This document shows positions 30,901-37,621 of a stretch of 37,621 nt of DNA, piece by piece. The notes beneath the pieces are model-generated. The model did not search any database and was not told where the DNA came from. It worked only from the letters and a program-made list of their open reading frames with translations. How positions within the stretch are numbered: the stretch's first letter is position 1; every line of letters begins with the position of its first letter. The translations under genes were made by a program, and so were the position numbers. Location: the NCBI GenBank assembly GCA_002706405.1, contig PALN01000047.1:1-37621 (forward strand). The letters are read 5' to 3'. Source of the DNA: Rhodospirillaceae bacterium (GTDB lineage: Bacteria; Pseudomonadota; Alphaproteobacteria; Rhodospirillales; Casp-alpha2).

Positions 30901-32622
30901 ATGACCGACCCCACGCCCCCCGCGGCCGTTGACGGCGCCGCTTCCGCCGGATCGGAAGCGGACGGCCCCCGCGACTTCATCCGTGACATCATTCGCGACG
31001 ACCTGGCGGCGGGGCGGGCCAAAGGTCTGGTCACGCGGTTTCCGCCGGAGCCCAACGGCTATCTGCACATCGGTCATGCCAAGTCGATCTGCCTGAACTT
31101 CGGCGTCGCCCAGGAATTCGGCGGAACCTGCAACCTGCGCTTCGACGACACCAATCCGGCCAAGGAAGAGCAGGAATTCATCGACGCCATCATGGCCGAC
31201 GTACGCTGGCTGGGCTTCGACTGGGGCGACAACCTGTTTTATGCCTCGGGTTATTTCGAACAGCTCTACCAATGGGCCGAACACCTGATCGAAAACGGCC
31301 TCGCCTATGTGGACGAGCTGTCCGCCGACGAGATGCGCGAATATCGCGGCTCCCTCACGGAACCGGGCAAGCCCAGCCCCTGGCGCGACCGCCCCATGGA
31401 CGAAAACCTTGACCAGTTCCGACGCATGCGGGCGGGCGAGTTCGACGACGGCGCCAAGGTATTGCGCGCCAAGATCGACATGGGCCACGGCAACATGAAC
31501 ATGCGCGACCCGGTCCTGTACCGGATCGTCAAGAAGCCCCATCCGCGCACGGGCGATGCCTGGTGCATTTATCCGACCTATGATTTCGCCCATGGCCAGT
31601 CGGACGCGCTGGAGCAGGTGACCCATTCGCTGTGCACCCTGGAGTTCGAGGACCACCGCCCGCTTTACGACTGGCTGATCGAACACCTGCCGGTGCCGTC
31701 CCGCCCGCGCCAGTACGAATTCGCGCGCCTCAACCTGGGCTATACGGTTCTGTCCAAGCGGCGCCTGACGCAGCTGGTCGCCGACGGCCATGTTTCCGGC
31801 TGGGACGACCCCCGCATGCCGACCCTCACGGGCCTGCGCCGGCGCGGCATCCCGCCGCAAACCATCCGCGATTTCGTGTCCCGCCTGGGCGTCACCAAGC
31901 AGGACAGCCAGGTCGAATTCTCGCTGCTGGAACATTGCGTGCGCGAGCACCTGAACAAGTCCGCGGAACGCCGCATGGCGGTGCTGCGCCCCCTCAAGGT
32001 GGTGATCGAGAATTTCCCCGAGGGGGAGGTCGACAATCTGGACGCCATCAACAACCCGGAAGATCCGGACGGCGGCGGCCATACCGTGCCCTTCACCCGC
32101 GAGATCTATATCGAGCAGGACGACTTCATGGAGGATCCGCCCAAGAAGTTCTTCCGCTTAGGGCCCGGCCGCGAGGTGCGCCTGCGCTATGCCTATTTCA
32201 TCACCTGCACGGACGTCATCAAGGATGCGGCCGGAAACGTGGTCGAAATCCGCGCGACCTACGATCCCGCGACCCGGGGCGGCGACGCGCCGGACGGGCG
32301 CAAGGTCAAGGGCACCCTGCATTGGGTGTCCGCCGCCCATGCGGTAAAGGCCGAGGTCCGGCTTTACGATCATCTGTTCCGGGAAGAGGCCCCCGGTGCC
32401 GGCGGCCGGGACTATCTGGACGACCTCAATCCCGACTCCCTCGAGGTGCTCGAAGACGCCATGCTGGAGCCGTCGCTGGCCGGCTGGCCGGTCGGCAAGA
32501 CACTGCAGTTCGAACGCCTGGGCTATTTCTGCGCCGACAAGGACGGCACGGCGGACCGGCCCGTGTTCAACCGCACGATGACGCTGCGCGACACCTGGGC
32601 CAAGGTCAAGAAACAGGGATAA
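30901..32622 (+). CDS. glnS: Glutaminyl-tRNA synthetase
   Basis: A class I aminoacyl-tRNA synthetase of 573 residues that charges tRNA-Gln. The HIGH motif is at 56-59 ([14 protein letters not shown]) and the KMSKS equivalent is VLSKR at 283-287. GlnRS rather than GluRS is shown by [54 protein letters not shown] and the two-beta-barrel anticodon domain (about 350-560). A linker of about 25 residues precedes the catalytic core. Many alphaproteobacteria lack this enzyme and amidate Glu-tRNA-Gln with GatCAB. The next gene starts seven bases after the stop. Confidence 0.96.
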   Translation: MTDPTPPAAVDGAASAGSEADGPRDFIRDIIRDDLAAGRAKGLVTRFPPEPNGYLHIGHAKSICLNFGVAQEFGGTCNLRFDDTNPAKEEQEFIDAIMADVRWLGFDWGDNLFYASGYFEQLYQWAEHLIENGLAYVDELSADEMREYRGSLTEPGKPSPWRDRPMDENLDQFRRMRAGEFDDGAKVLRAKIDMGHGNMNMRDPVLYRIVKKPHPRTGDAWCIYPTYDFAHGQSDALEQVTHSLCTLEFEDHRPLYDWLIEHLPVPSRPRQYEFARLNLGYTVLSKRRLTQLVADGHVSGWDDPRMPTLTGLRRRGIPPQTIRDFVSRLGVTKQDSQVEFSLLEHCVREHLNKSAERRMAVLRPLKVVIENFPEGEVDNLDAINNPEDPDGGGHTVPFTREIYIEQDDFMEDPPKKFFRLGPGREVRLRYAYFITCTDVIKDAAGNVVEIRATYDPATRGGDAPDGRKVKGTLHWVSAAHAVKAEVRLYDHLFREEAPGAGGRDYLDDLNPDSLEVLEDAMLEPSLAGWPVGKTLQFERLGYFCADKDGTADRPVFNRTMTLRDTWAKVKKQG

Positions 32623-32629
32623 ACCACCG

Positions 32630-33319
32630 ATGAACGCATCCGCGAAGCCGAAGGCCCATTGGTATTTCGATTACATCTCGCCATACGCCTATCTGCAGTT
32701 CCATCAGATGGACTGCTTCACGGAGCGCCTGGACATCGCGCTGGAGCCGGTGCTGTTCGCAGGCCTTCTGAACGCTTGGGGCCAGCTGGGCCCGGCGGAA
32801 ATCCCGCAAAAGCGCATCGCGACCTACAAATTCTGCACCTGGCAGGCCGGGCGCATGGGCCTGCCGTTCCGCACCCCGCCGACCCATCCCTACAATCCGC
32901 TGGCGACCCTGCGCCTGACCCTGGCGCGGGGGTCCAACGCCCCGGACGTTGAAAAAATCTTCGATACCATCTGGGGACAGGGCCTCGACGTCGCCGACCC
33001 CAAGGTGTTCGCGGACTTGAAGGCCTCTCTCGGCCCTGCGCCGGGCCCGGAGCTGGACGATCAGGCCGCCAAGCAGGCGTTGAAGAAAAATACGGACGCC
33101 GCCGTGGCCAAGGGCGTTTACGGTGTGCCGACCTTCGCCATCGAGGACGCCACCGCCGAGAACGGCTGGCGTCTGTTCTGGGGTTTCGACGCCGGGGACT
33201 GGATGCTCGACTGGCTGGACAATCCGGACATGTTCGCCGCGCCCGTCATGCAGGCCGCCGATGACTGCCAGGTCGGGGCCCGCCGCCGCCGGCCCGAAGA
33301 AAAAACCAAACAAGCATAG
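32630..33319 (+). CDS. DsbA/HCCA-isomerase-family thioredoxin-fold protein
   Basis: A 229-residue thioredoxin-fold protein related to 2-hydroxychromene-2-carboxylate isomerase and kappa-class glutathione transferases. The N-terminal HWYFDYISPYAYLQFH has Ser17 where the isomerases place the glutathione-activating serine, and there is no CxxC. The cis-proline loop is GVYGVPTFAI. The all-helical insert (about 45-165) is of the expected length. No signal peptide is present, so it is cytoplasmic. The substrate is unknown; no naphthalene-degradation genes are near. It lies seven bases after glnS and 26 bases before the next gene. Confidence 0.82.
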   Translation: MNASAKPKAHWYFDYISPYAYLQFHQMDCFTERLDIALEPVLFAGLLNAWGQLGPAEIPQKRIATYKFCTWQAGRMGLPFRTPPTHPYNPLATLRLTLARGSNAPDVEKIFDTIWGQGLDVADPKVFADLKASLGPAPGPELDDQAAKQALKKNTDAAVAKGVYGVPTFAIEDATAENGWRLFWGFDAGDWMLDWLDNPDMFAAPVMQAADDCQVGARRRRPEEKTKQA

Positions 33320-33345
33320 ACCACCAACCACAAGGAACATCCGCC

Positions 33346-33933
33346 ATGCGCCGCCTGCCCGCCGTGACCAAGGACACCATGAAGCCGGAACAGCTCGACC
33401 TGTTCGGCAAGATCACCTCCGGCCCCCGGTCCAAGGGCCGCAACGCCATGGATTTCATGGACCAGGACGGCGGCCTGATCGGCCCGTTCAACGCTTATCT
33501 GTACACGCCCAAGATCGGCGACGCGGCGCAGACCCTGGCCGGGCTGCTGCGCTTCGATTCCATGCTGCCGGGCGACCTGCGTGAGATCGCCATCTGCGCC
33601 GTGGGCCAGCACTGGCAGGCCGATTACGAGTTCTATGCCCATGCCAAGGTGGCACGGAACGAAGGCGTCGATGAGGCGACCATCGAGGCCCTGCGTCAGG
33701 GCAAGCCCCCCGCCGATCCCAAACATGCCGCCATCGCCGGCTTCGTCTGGGAAATGCTGGCCGAGCGCAAGGTGTCGGACGCCACCTACGCCGCCGCCCA
33801 TGCCGTCCTGGGCGACCAGGGGATGGTCGAACTGGTGCTGCTGGCCGGCTGCTACTGCATGGTGTCGGCCAATCTAAACGTGTTCCGCCCGCCGTTCCCC
33901 GATGGCGTGGACCGCCCGTTCGGCGCGGTCTGA
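33346..33933 (+). CDS. Carboxymuconolactone decarboxylase family protein
   Basis: A 195-residue helical protein of the AhpD/CMD fold. The core helix REIAICAVGQHWQADYEFYAHAKVARNEGV aligns with the family region that in AhpD carries the CxxC redox pair and a proton-relay His. Here only one Cys (in ICAVG) is present and HW..D.EFYAH takes its place, so a peroxidase-type disulfide mechanism is unlikely. It resembles the decarboxylase/4-carboxymuconolactone branch, but the substrate cannot be set. AAGGAA precedes the ATG. It belongs to the run that starts at glnS. Confidence 0.8.
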   Translation: MRRLPAVTKDTMKPEQLDLFGKITSGPRSKGRNAMDFMDQDGGLIGPFNAYLYTPKIGDAAQTLAGLLRFDSMLPGDLREIAICAVGQHWQADYEFYAHAKVARNEGVDEATIEALRQGKPPADPKHAAIAGFVWEMLAERKVSDATYAAAHAVLGDQGMVELVLLAGCYCMVSANLNVFRPPFPDGVDRPFGAV

Positions 33934-33949
33934 CCCTATCTGATCACGC

Positions 33950-33973
33950 GGGCCCGGTGGTATAACCGGGCCC
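33950..33973. other. Hairpin in the leader of the transaminase gene
   Basis: Eight-base arms GGGCCCGG and CCGGGCCC enclose TGGTATAA. No T run follows. It lies in the 69-base gap before the transaminase gene, whose ribosome binding site sits in the separate palindrome GGAGGCCTCC (33990-33999). It could be a weak terminator, an mRNA boundary or a translation control element. Confidence 0.5.
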
Positions 33974-34002
33974 ATCGCAATTCGAGCCCGGAGGCCTCCA
34001 TC

Positions 34003-34857
34003 ATGTCCCGCACCGTCTACGTCAATGGCGACTACGTTGCCGAGGAAGAGGCCAAGGTCTCGATCTTCGATCGCGGCTTCCTGTTCGCCGACGGCATTTA
34101 CGAAGTATCGTCGGTGCTGGACGGCAAGTTGATCGACAACGCCGGGCATATGGCACGGCTCGGCCGGTCCTTGTCGGAACTGAAGATGGCGCGGCCCTGT
34201 TCGGACGACGAGCTGCTGACCATCCAGAAGGAACTGATCAAGCGCAACAACCTGAGCGAGGGCGTGGTCTACATGCAGATCACCCGCGGCGCCGCCGACC
34301 GGGATTTCAATTTTCCCAAGGACGCCACACCGTCGCTGATCATGTTCACCCAGGAAAAGAACATCCTGAACAGCCCGAACGCCGCCAAGGGCCTTGCCGT
34401 CGTCACCCTGCCCGACATCCGCTGGCACCGGCGCGACATCAAGACCGTGCAGCTGCTGGCATCGTCCCTGGCCAAACAGACCGCCAAGGACATGGGGGCA
34501 GACGACGCCTGGCTGGTCGAGGACGGCTTCATCACCGAAGGCACCTCCAACAACGCCTTCATCGTCACCGACGACGGGCAGATCATCACCCGCCAATTGT
34601 CCAACGACATCCTGCACGGCATCACCCGCAAGGCGGTGCTGAAATGCGCCGAGGCGGCGGGCCTGACCCTGATCGAGCGCCCGTTCACCCCGGAAGAAGC
34701 CTATGAGGCACGGGAGGCATTCTCGACCAGTGCGTCCGCCTTCGTCATGCCCGTGGTCAAGATCGACGACCATATCCTGGGCAACGGCGTACCCGGCCCG
34801 GTGACCCAGAAGCTGCGTGAGCTTTACATCGCCGAAGCCAAGGCGGCGGCGGTCTAG
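34003..34857 (+). CDS. D-amino-acid transaminase-like class IV aminotransferase
   Basis: A PLP fold-type IV enzyme of 284 residues that interconverts D-amino acids and 2-oxoacids. The N-terminal VYVNGDYVAEEEAKVSIFDRGFLFADGIYEV is typical. The PLP lysine is Lys147 in WHRRDIKTVQLLASSLAKQ, at almost the same place as Lys145 of the Bacillus enzyme. DDAWLVEDGFITEGTSNNAFIV carries the cofactor-binding Glu. The RDIKT and RGAADRDF... context fits D-amino-acid transaminase better than branched-chain transaminase or aminodeoxychorismate lyase. GGAGG lies eight bases before the ATG. It may supply D-Glu/D-Ala; no cell-wall genes are near. Confidence 0.9.
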   Translation: MSRTVYVNGDYVAEEEAKVSIFDRGFLFADGIYEVSSVLDGKLIDNAGHMARLGRSLSELKMARPCSDDELLTIQKELIKRNNLSEGVVYMQITRGAADRDFNFPKDATPSLIMFTQEKNILNSPNAAKGLAVVTLPDIRWHRRDIKTVQLLASSLAKQTAKDMGADDAWLVEDGFITEGTSNNAFIVTDDGQIITRQLSNDILHGITRKAVLKCAEAAGLTLIERPFTPEEAYEAREAFSTSASAFVMPVVKIDDHILGNGVPGPVTQKLRELYIAEAKAAAV

Positions 34858-34870
34858 GTCGATCGCCGGG

Positions 34871-35725
34871 ATGGCCTATCTGGACCTTCCCGACCTGCGC
34901 CTTCATTACCTGCGCCAGGGCAGCGGCCCGTCCCTGGTGTTCCTCCACGGCTGGCCCGAGTGGTCGGGCGTGTGGCGCAAGAACTTGCCGGTTCTGGCCG
35001 AATCTTTCGACGTCATCGCCCCGGACCTGCGCAATTTCGGCGACAGCCGGGGCGCGGAGGCACAGGACGTCGCCCATTACGTTTCCGACATCGAAGCCCT
35101 GGTCGACGGCCTGGGGCTGGAGCGCTTCGGCATTGTCAGCCACGACATCGGCGGCTTCCTGGCCCAGGACTACGCGCGCAAGCACCCGGACCGCTTGGCG
35201 GGCCTGTTCTTTTTCGACTGCCCGCACTTCGGCATCGGGCCGCGCTGGGTCCAGGGCCAGCAGCTTCGGGAAATCTGGTATCAGTCGTTCCATCAACTGC
35301 CGCTGGCCCAGGAACTGGTCGGTGCGTCGCGCGACAGCTGCCGCGCCTATTTCCGTCATTTCCTGGCCCATTGGGCCGGATCATCCGACGCCTTCGACGC
35401 GGCAGCACTGGAAGAATGGGTCGATAATTTCCTCAAGCCCGGCAATCTGGCGGGCGGGTTCCGCTGGTACGCCTGCGCCAACGACCGGCGGCTCAAGGCC
35501 ATGGCAGCGGGGGCAGAGAACCACCCGCCCCTCGATGTCCCCGCCTATTCCCTGTGGGGTGCGGCCGATCCCATCCTGCGCGCCGAGTGGCAGGACACCC
35601 TGACCGACGTGTTCACCGACATCCAGTTGGAACAGGCCCCCGGGGCCGGGCATTTCGTCGCCTGGGAAAGCCCGGACCTGGCCAATGATCGCATCCGGGC
35701 GTTTTTCGACGGCCGCTTCGCCTAA
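34871..35725 (+). CDS. Alpha/beta hydrolase, epoxide hydrolase/dehalogenase-like
   Basis: A 284-residue alpha/beta hydrolase. The oxyanion motif is HGWPEW (26-31). The nucleophile elbow SHDIGG places Asp92 as nucleophile, as in epoxide hydrolases and haloacid or haloalkane dehalogenases, rather than Ser. The acid is probably Asp in WGAADPIL and the base His in GAGHFVAWESPD. I chose the ATG at 34871, the start of the family alignment (MAYLDLPDLRLHYLRQG), 13 bases after the transaminase stop; its ribosome binding site is poor. The 3' end overlaps the convergent LysR gene by four bases. The substrate is unknown. Confidence 0.85.
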   Translation: MAYLDLPDLRLHYLRQGSGPSLVFLHGWPEWSGVWRKNLPVLAESFDVIAPDLRNFGDSRGAEAQDVAHYVSDIEALVDGLGLERFGIVSHDIGGFLAQDYARKHPDRLAGLFFFDCPHFGIGPRWVQGQQLREIWYQSFHQLPLAQELVGASRDSCRAYFRHFLAHWAGSSDAFDAAALEEWVDNFLKPGNLAGGFRWYACANDRRLKAMAAGAENHPPLDVPAYSLWGAADPILRAEWQDTLTDVFTDIQLEQAPGAGHFVAWESPDLANDRIRAFFDGRFA

Positions 35726-36618
35726 AGCCGCTTGGCGGACTGGCGCATCAATTCGCAGAACGCTTCGGCGGCCGGGCTGACCGCGCGGTCGCGGGCCTGA
35801 ATGACCGAGACCCGGCGCGTCAGGTCCGCATCGGCCACGGGCAGCAGCTTCAAGCCCGTCATGTCCAGCACCCGGGCGACCATGCCGGCGACCAGGCCGA
35901 CACCCACCCCCTGCTTGACCAGGGACACCAGGGTGAGCGCATAGCGCGTCATGAACACGGGCGCATAGTCCACCCCCGCCCGTTCGAACGCCCGGCGGGT
36001 ATAGGCCCAGGCAGCGGATTCCGGCGGCATGGAAATCAGCCGTTCGGCTCCGATCTCGGCCAGGGTCACGGAATCGCGGGCGGCCAGCGGATGGTCCTCG
36101 CGCACGGCGAGCATGACCGTATCGGTCAAAAGGGGCTCCACAATGAAGGGGGTTTCGTCGCCGACGAAGGGCGACACGGCCATGTCCACGTCGCCGCGGC
36201 TGACCCGGTCCATGACCTGGCCGAAGAAATCGTCATACAGCACGACCTCGATCCCCGGATGGCGGCGCTGGAAATCGCCGATCACGCGCGGCAGGAAGGC
36301 CGCCGCCGCCGAAGGCGAGGCCCCGACCGTGACCCGGCCGCGCCGCAACTGGGCTTCCTCGCGGAATTCCCGAAGCAGTGAACGGGTTTCCAGGATCATG
36401 CGCTCAACCCGCCCGCGCAAGCGTTCGCCCGCGTCGGTGATGACCACGCGCCGGGTCGTGCGATGGAACAGACGCACGCCCAGAACGGCTTCCAGATGCT
36501 GGATACGGGCGGAGATTGTCGGCTGCGACACGCCCAGCGTCTGCGCCGCCTGCCGGAAACTGCCGGTTTCGGCGACGGCGACGAAGGCGTCCAGATCGGC
36601 GGGCGAAAGATTAATCAT
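35722..36618 (-). CDS. LysR-family transcriptional regulator
   Basis: A 298-residue regulator with an N-terminal winged helix (LDAFVAVAETGSFRQAAQTLGVSQPTISARIQHLEAVLGVRLFHRTTRRVVIT, residues 9-61), a linker helix and a periplasmic-binding-like effector domain (about 90-295). It is divergent from a TauD-type dioxygenase with 113 bases between the start codons, the usual arrangement for a LysR regulator and its target. Its start codon lies inside the inverted repeat at 36617-36644, so autoregulation is likely. Its effector is unknown. Confidence 0.93.
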   Translation of the reverse strand: MINLSPADLDAFVAVAETGSFRQAAQTLGVSQPTISARIQHLEAVLGVRLFHRTTRRVVITDAGERLRGRVERMILETRSLLREFREEAQLRRGRVTVGASPSAAAAFLPRVIGDFQRRHPGIEVVLYDDFFGQVMDRVSRGDVDMAVSPFVGDETPFIVEPLLTDTVMLAVREDHPLAARDSVTLAEIGAERLISMPPESAAWAYTRRAFERAGVDYAPVFMTRYALTLVSLVKQGVGVGLVAGMVARVLDMTGLKLLPVADADLTRRVSVIQARDRAVSPAAEAFCELMRQSAKRL

Positions 36619-36644
36619 GATTATCTATCAATTTATATAATCAT
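36617..36644. promoter_or_regulatory. Inverted repeat and TATAAT in the LysR/dioxygenase intergenic region
   Basis: ATGATTAT (36617-36624) and ATAATCAT (36637-36644) form eight-base perfect arms 12 bases apart, in an AT-rich stretch that stands out from the GC-rich surroundings. A perfect -10 box TATAAT (36636-36641) for the rightward gene overlaps the right arm, with no good -35 box. A second pair, ATCTATC (36623-36629) and GATAGAT (36671-36677), lies around it. This fits a LysR operator with an activator-dependent promoter. Confidence 0.6.
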
Positions 36645-36731
36645 CGTATTTTTCTTTCAATGAGAATGCCGATAGATTGGCCGCGTTCTCACCGGGGCGC
36701 CCATGGCCCCGCCGCTTCAGGAGCTTTTACG

Positions 36732-37621
36732 ATGACTTTCCCCCACATCGACATCCCCGCCGCCTGGCGGGTTTCCGAAATCGAACAGGATAAAAGCTGG
36801 ATCTTCCGGCTCGACGACGCGGCGCGCGGCCAGCTGGCCGATGCGACGAAAGCCGCCTTCGACGCCGACCGCCCCCTGTTCGATTACCGGCGCGACGACG
36901 TCGATCTGGGCCCGGCGCTCAAGACCATCGCCGACGCCATGCAGGAAGCCCACGGAAGGCGCGGCATCGCCCTGGTCAAGGGCCTGCCGCGGGACGAGCT
37001 CAGCGCGCCCGAGTTCCGCTTCATGAACTGGGCCATCGGCCTGCACTTCGGCGTCGCCCGGCCTCAGGGCATCAAATCGCAATACATTTCCGAAGTGCGC
37101 GCCGTCGGCCATACCTACCGCGCCGCCAACGGGCGCGGCTACAATTCCAACGCCGGACTGGATTTCCACACGGACGGCTGCGATCTGGTCACCCTGGCCT
37201 GTTTCAACAAGGCGAAGTCGGGCGGCCAGAGCATGGTGTCCTCCAGCATCACCGCCTGGAACATCCTGCGGGCCGAACGCCCGGACCTGGCCGAGATCGC
37301 CTGTCAGCCGTTCTATTTCTCGCGCAACACGGAACAGGCCCCCGACGAAGGCCCCTATTACAGCCAGCCGCTGTTCGACATGGCCGAGGGCCACATGTTC
37401 GGCAAATGGAACCGCAACCGCGTACGCACGGCCCAGGAAATCCCGGGTGTGCCGCAATTGACCGACGCGCAGAAGGAATGCACGGACCTGCTGGACGACA
37501 TCCTGCGCCGCCCGGACGTCACGTTCACCATGTGGCTGGAGCCCGGCGACCTGCAGATCATGAACAACCACGTCATGCTGCATTCGCGCACCCCGTTCGA
37601 GGATTTCGAGGACGAAGACCG
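36732..37621 (+). CDS. TauD/TfdA-family Fe(II)/2-oxoglutarate dioxygenase (3' end outside window)
   Basis: The open frame runs to the right edge: 296 codons plus two bases, so the last part is missing. It belongs to the TauD/TfdA family of non-haem iron dioxygenases. The iron-binding HxD is His146 and Asp148 in LDFHTDGCDLVTL. The distal histidine is probably His284 in NNHVMLHSRTPFED. AGGAG lies eight bases before the ATG at 36732. It is divergent from the LysR regulator. The known activity of the family is oxidation of small acids such as taurine or 2,4-D; the substrate here cannot be told, as no taurine or sulfonate transporter is visible. Confidence 0.9.
   Translation, partial: MTFPHIDIPAAWRVSEIEQDKSWIFRLDDAARGQLADATKAAFDADRPLFDYRRDDVDLGPALKTIADAMQEAHGRRGIALVKGLPRDELSAPEFRFMNWAIGLHFGVARPQGIKSQYISEVRAVGHTYRAANGRGYNSNAGLDFHTDGCDLVTLACFNKAKSGGQSMVSSSITAWNILRAERPDLAEIACQPFYFSRNTEQAPDEGPYYSQPLFDMAEGHMFGKWNRNRVRTAQEIPGVPQLTDAQKECTDLLDDILRRPDVTFTMWLEPGDLQIMNNHVMLHSRTPFEDFEDED

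Noticed and set aside
1..37621. CRISPR arrays, insertion sequences, integrases, tRNA or rRNA genes
   Set aside because: I saw no regularly spaced repeats, transposase or integrase motifs, tRNA cloverleaf or rRNA sequence anywhere in the window.

Overview
The window is about 37.6 kb of GC-rich, densely packed bacterial DNA. The gene set suggests an alphaproteobacterium, probably of the Rhodospirillales type: a ccoNOQP-ccoGHIS cluster with an FNR-type box, a phasin with PhaR-like operators, a DUF1491 protein, a form II cox-type molybdenum hydroxylase, CbpA/CbpM and many translationally coupled genes. I see no rRNA, tRNA, CRISPR array, insertion sequence, prophage or integrase, so this reads as ordinary chromosome with metabolic islands. 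The organism call is inference.

Layout, left to right. (1) The 3' half of groEL ends at a textbook terminator. (2) A three-gene operon holds an MscS-like channel, a soluble MgtE-N/CBS protein and a full MgtE Mg2+ channel. It is followed by an arylformamidase-like hydrolase and a convergent D-2-hydroxyacid dehydrogenase. (3) A phasin gene has two TGC-N3-GCA dyads bracketing its promoter. (4) The high-affinity cbb3 oxidase operon ccoNOQP and its assembly genes ccoGHIS follow, with an FNR/FixK-type box upstream and a large inverted repeat between the two halves. A CRP-like regulator with a cyclic-nucleotide cassette lies just downstream. (5) A convergent small STAS-like protein leads into the most interesting block. 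Here a leftward set (MocA-like nucleotidyltransferase, CoxG, XdhC, SufS-type cysteine desulfurase, SufU-type protein, YdjM-like membrane protein) diverges from a rightward coxS-coxM-coxL set. The two sets share a 131-bp intergenic region with a GntR-type palindrome and a good -10 box.

(6) To the right are the CbpM/CbpA co-chaperone pair, a DUF1491 protein, an orphan MlaF-like ABC ATPase that lacks the H-loop histidine, a DUF454 membrane protein and a soluble four-PAS histidine kinase with no response regulator nearby. (7) Glutaminyl-tRNA synthetase begins a rightward run with a DsbA/HCCA-isomerase-like protein, a carboxymuconolactone-decarboxylase-like protein, a D-amino-acid transaminase-like enzyme and an epoxide-hydrolase-like enzyme. 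(8) A LysR regulator diverges from a TauD/TfdA-type dioxygenase that runs off the right edge. An AT-rich island with an 8-bp inverted repeat and a perfect TATAAT lies between them.

The best candidate for an unusual system is the divergent molybdenum-hydroxylase locus. The enzyme carries a form II (PYRGAGR) rather than a CO-oxidising signature. Its maturation set appears to include its own cysteine desulfurase plus a SufU-like sulfur acceptor next to XdhC, which would make it a self-contained Mo-cofactor cytidylation, sulfuration and insertion module. Its substrate cannot be read from the sequence.
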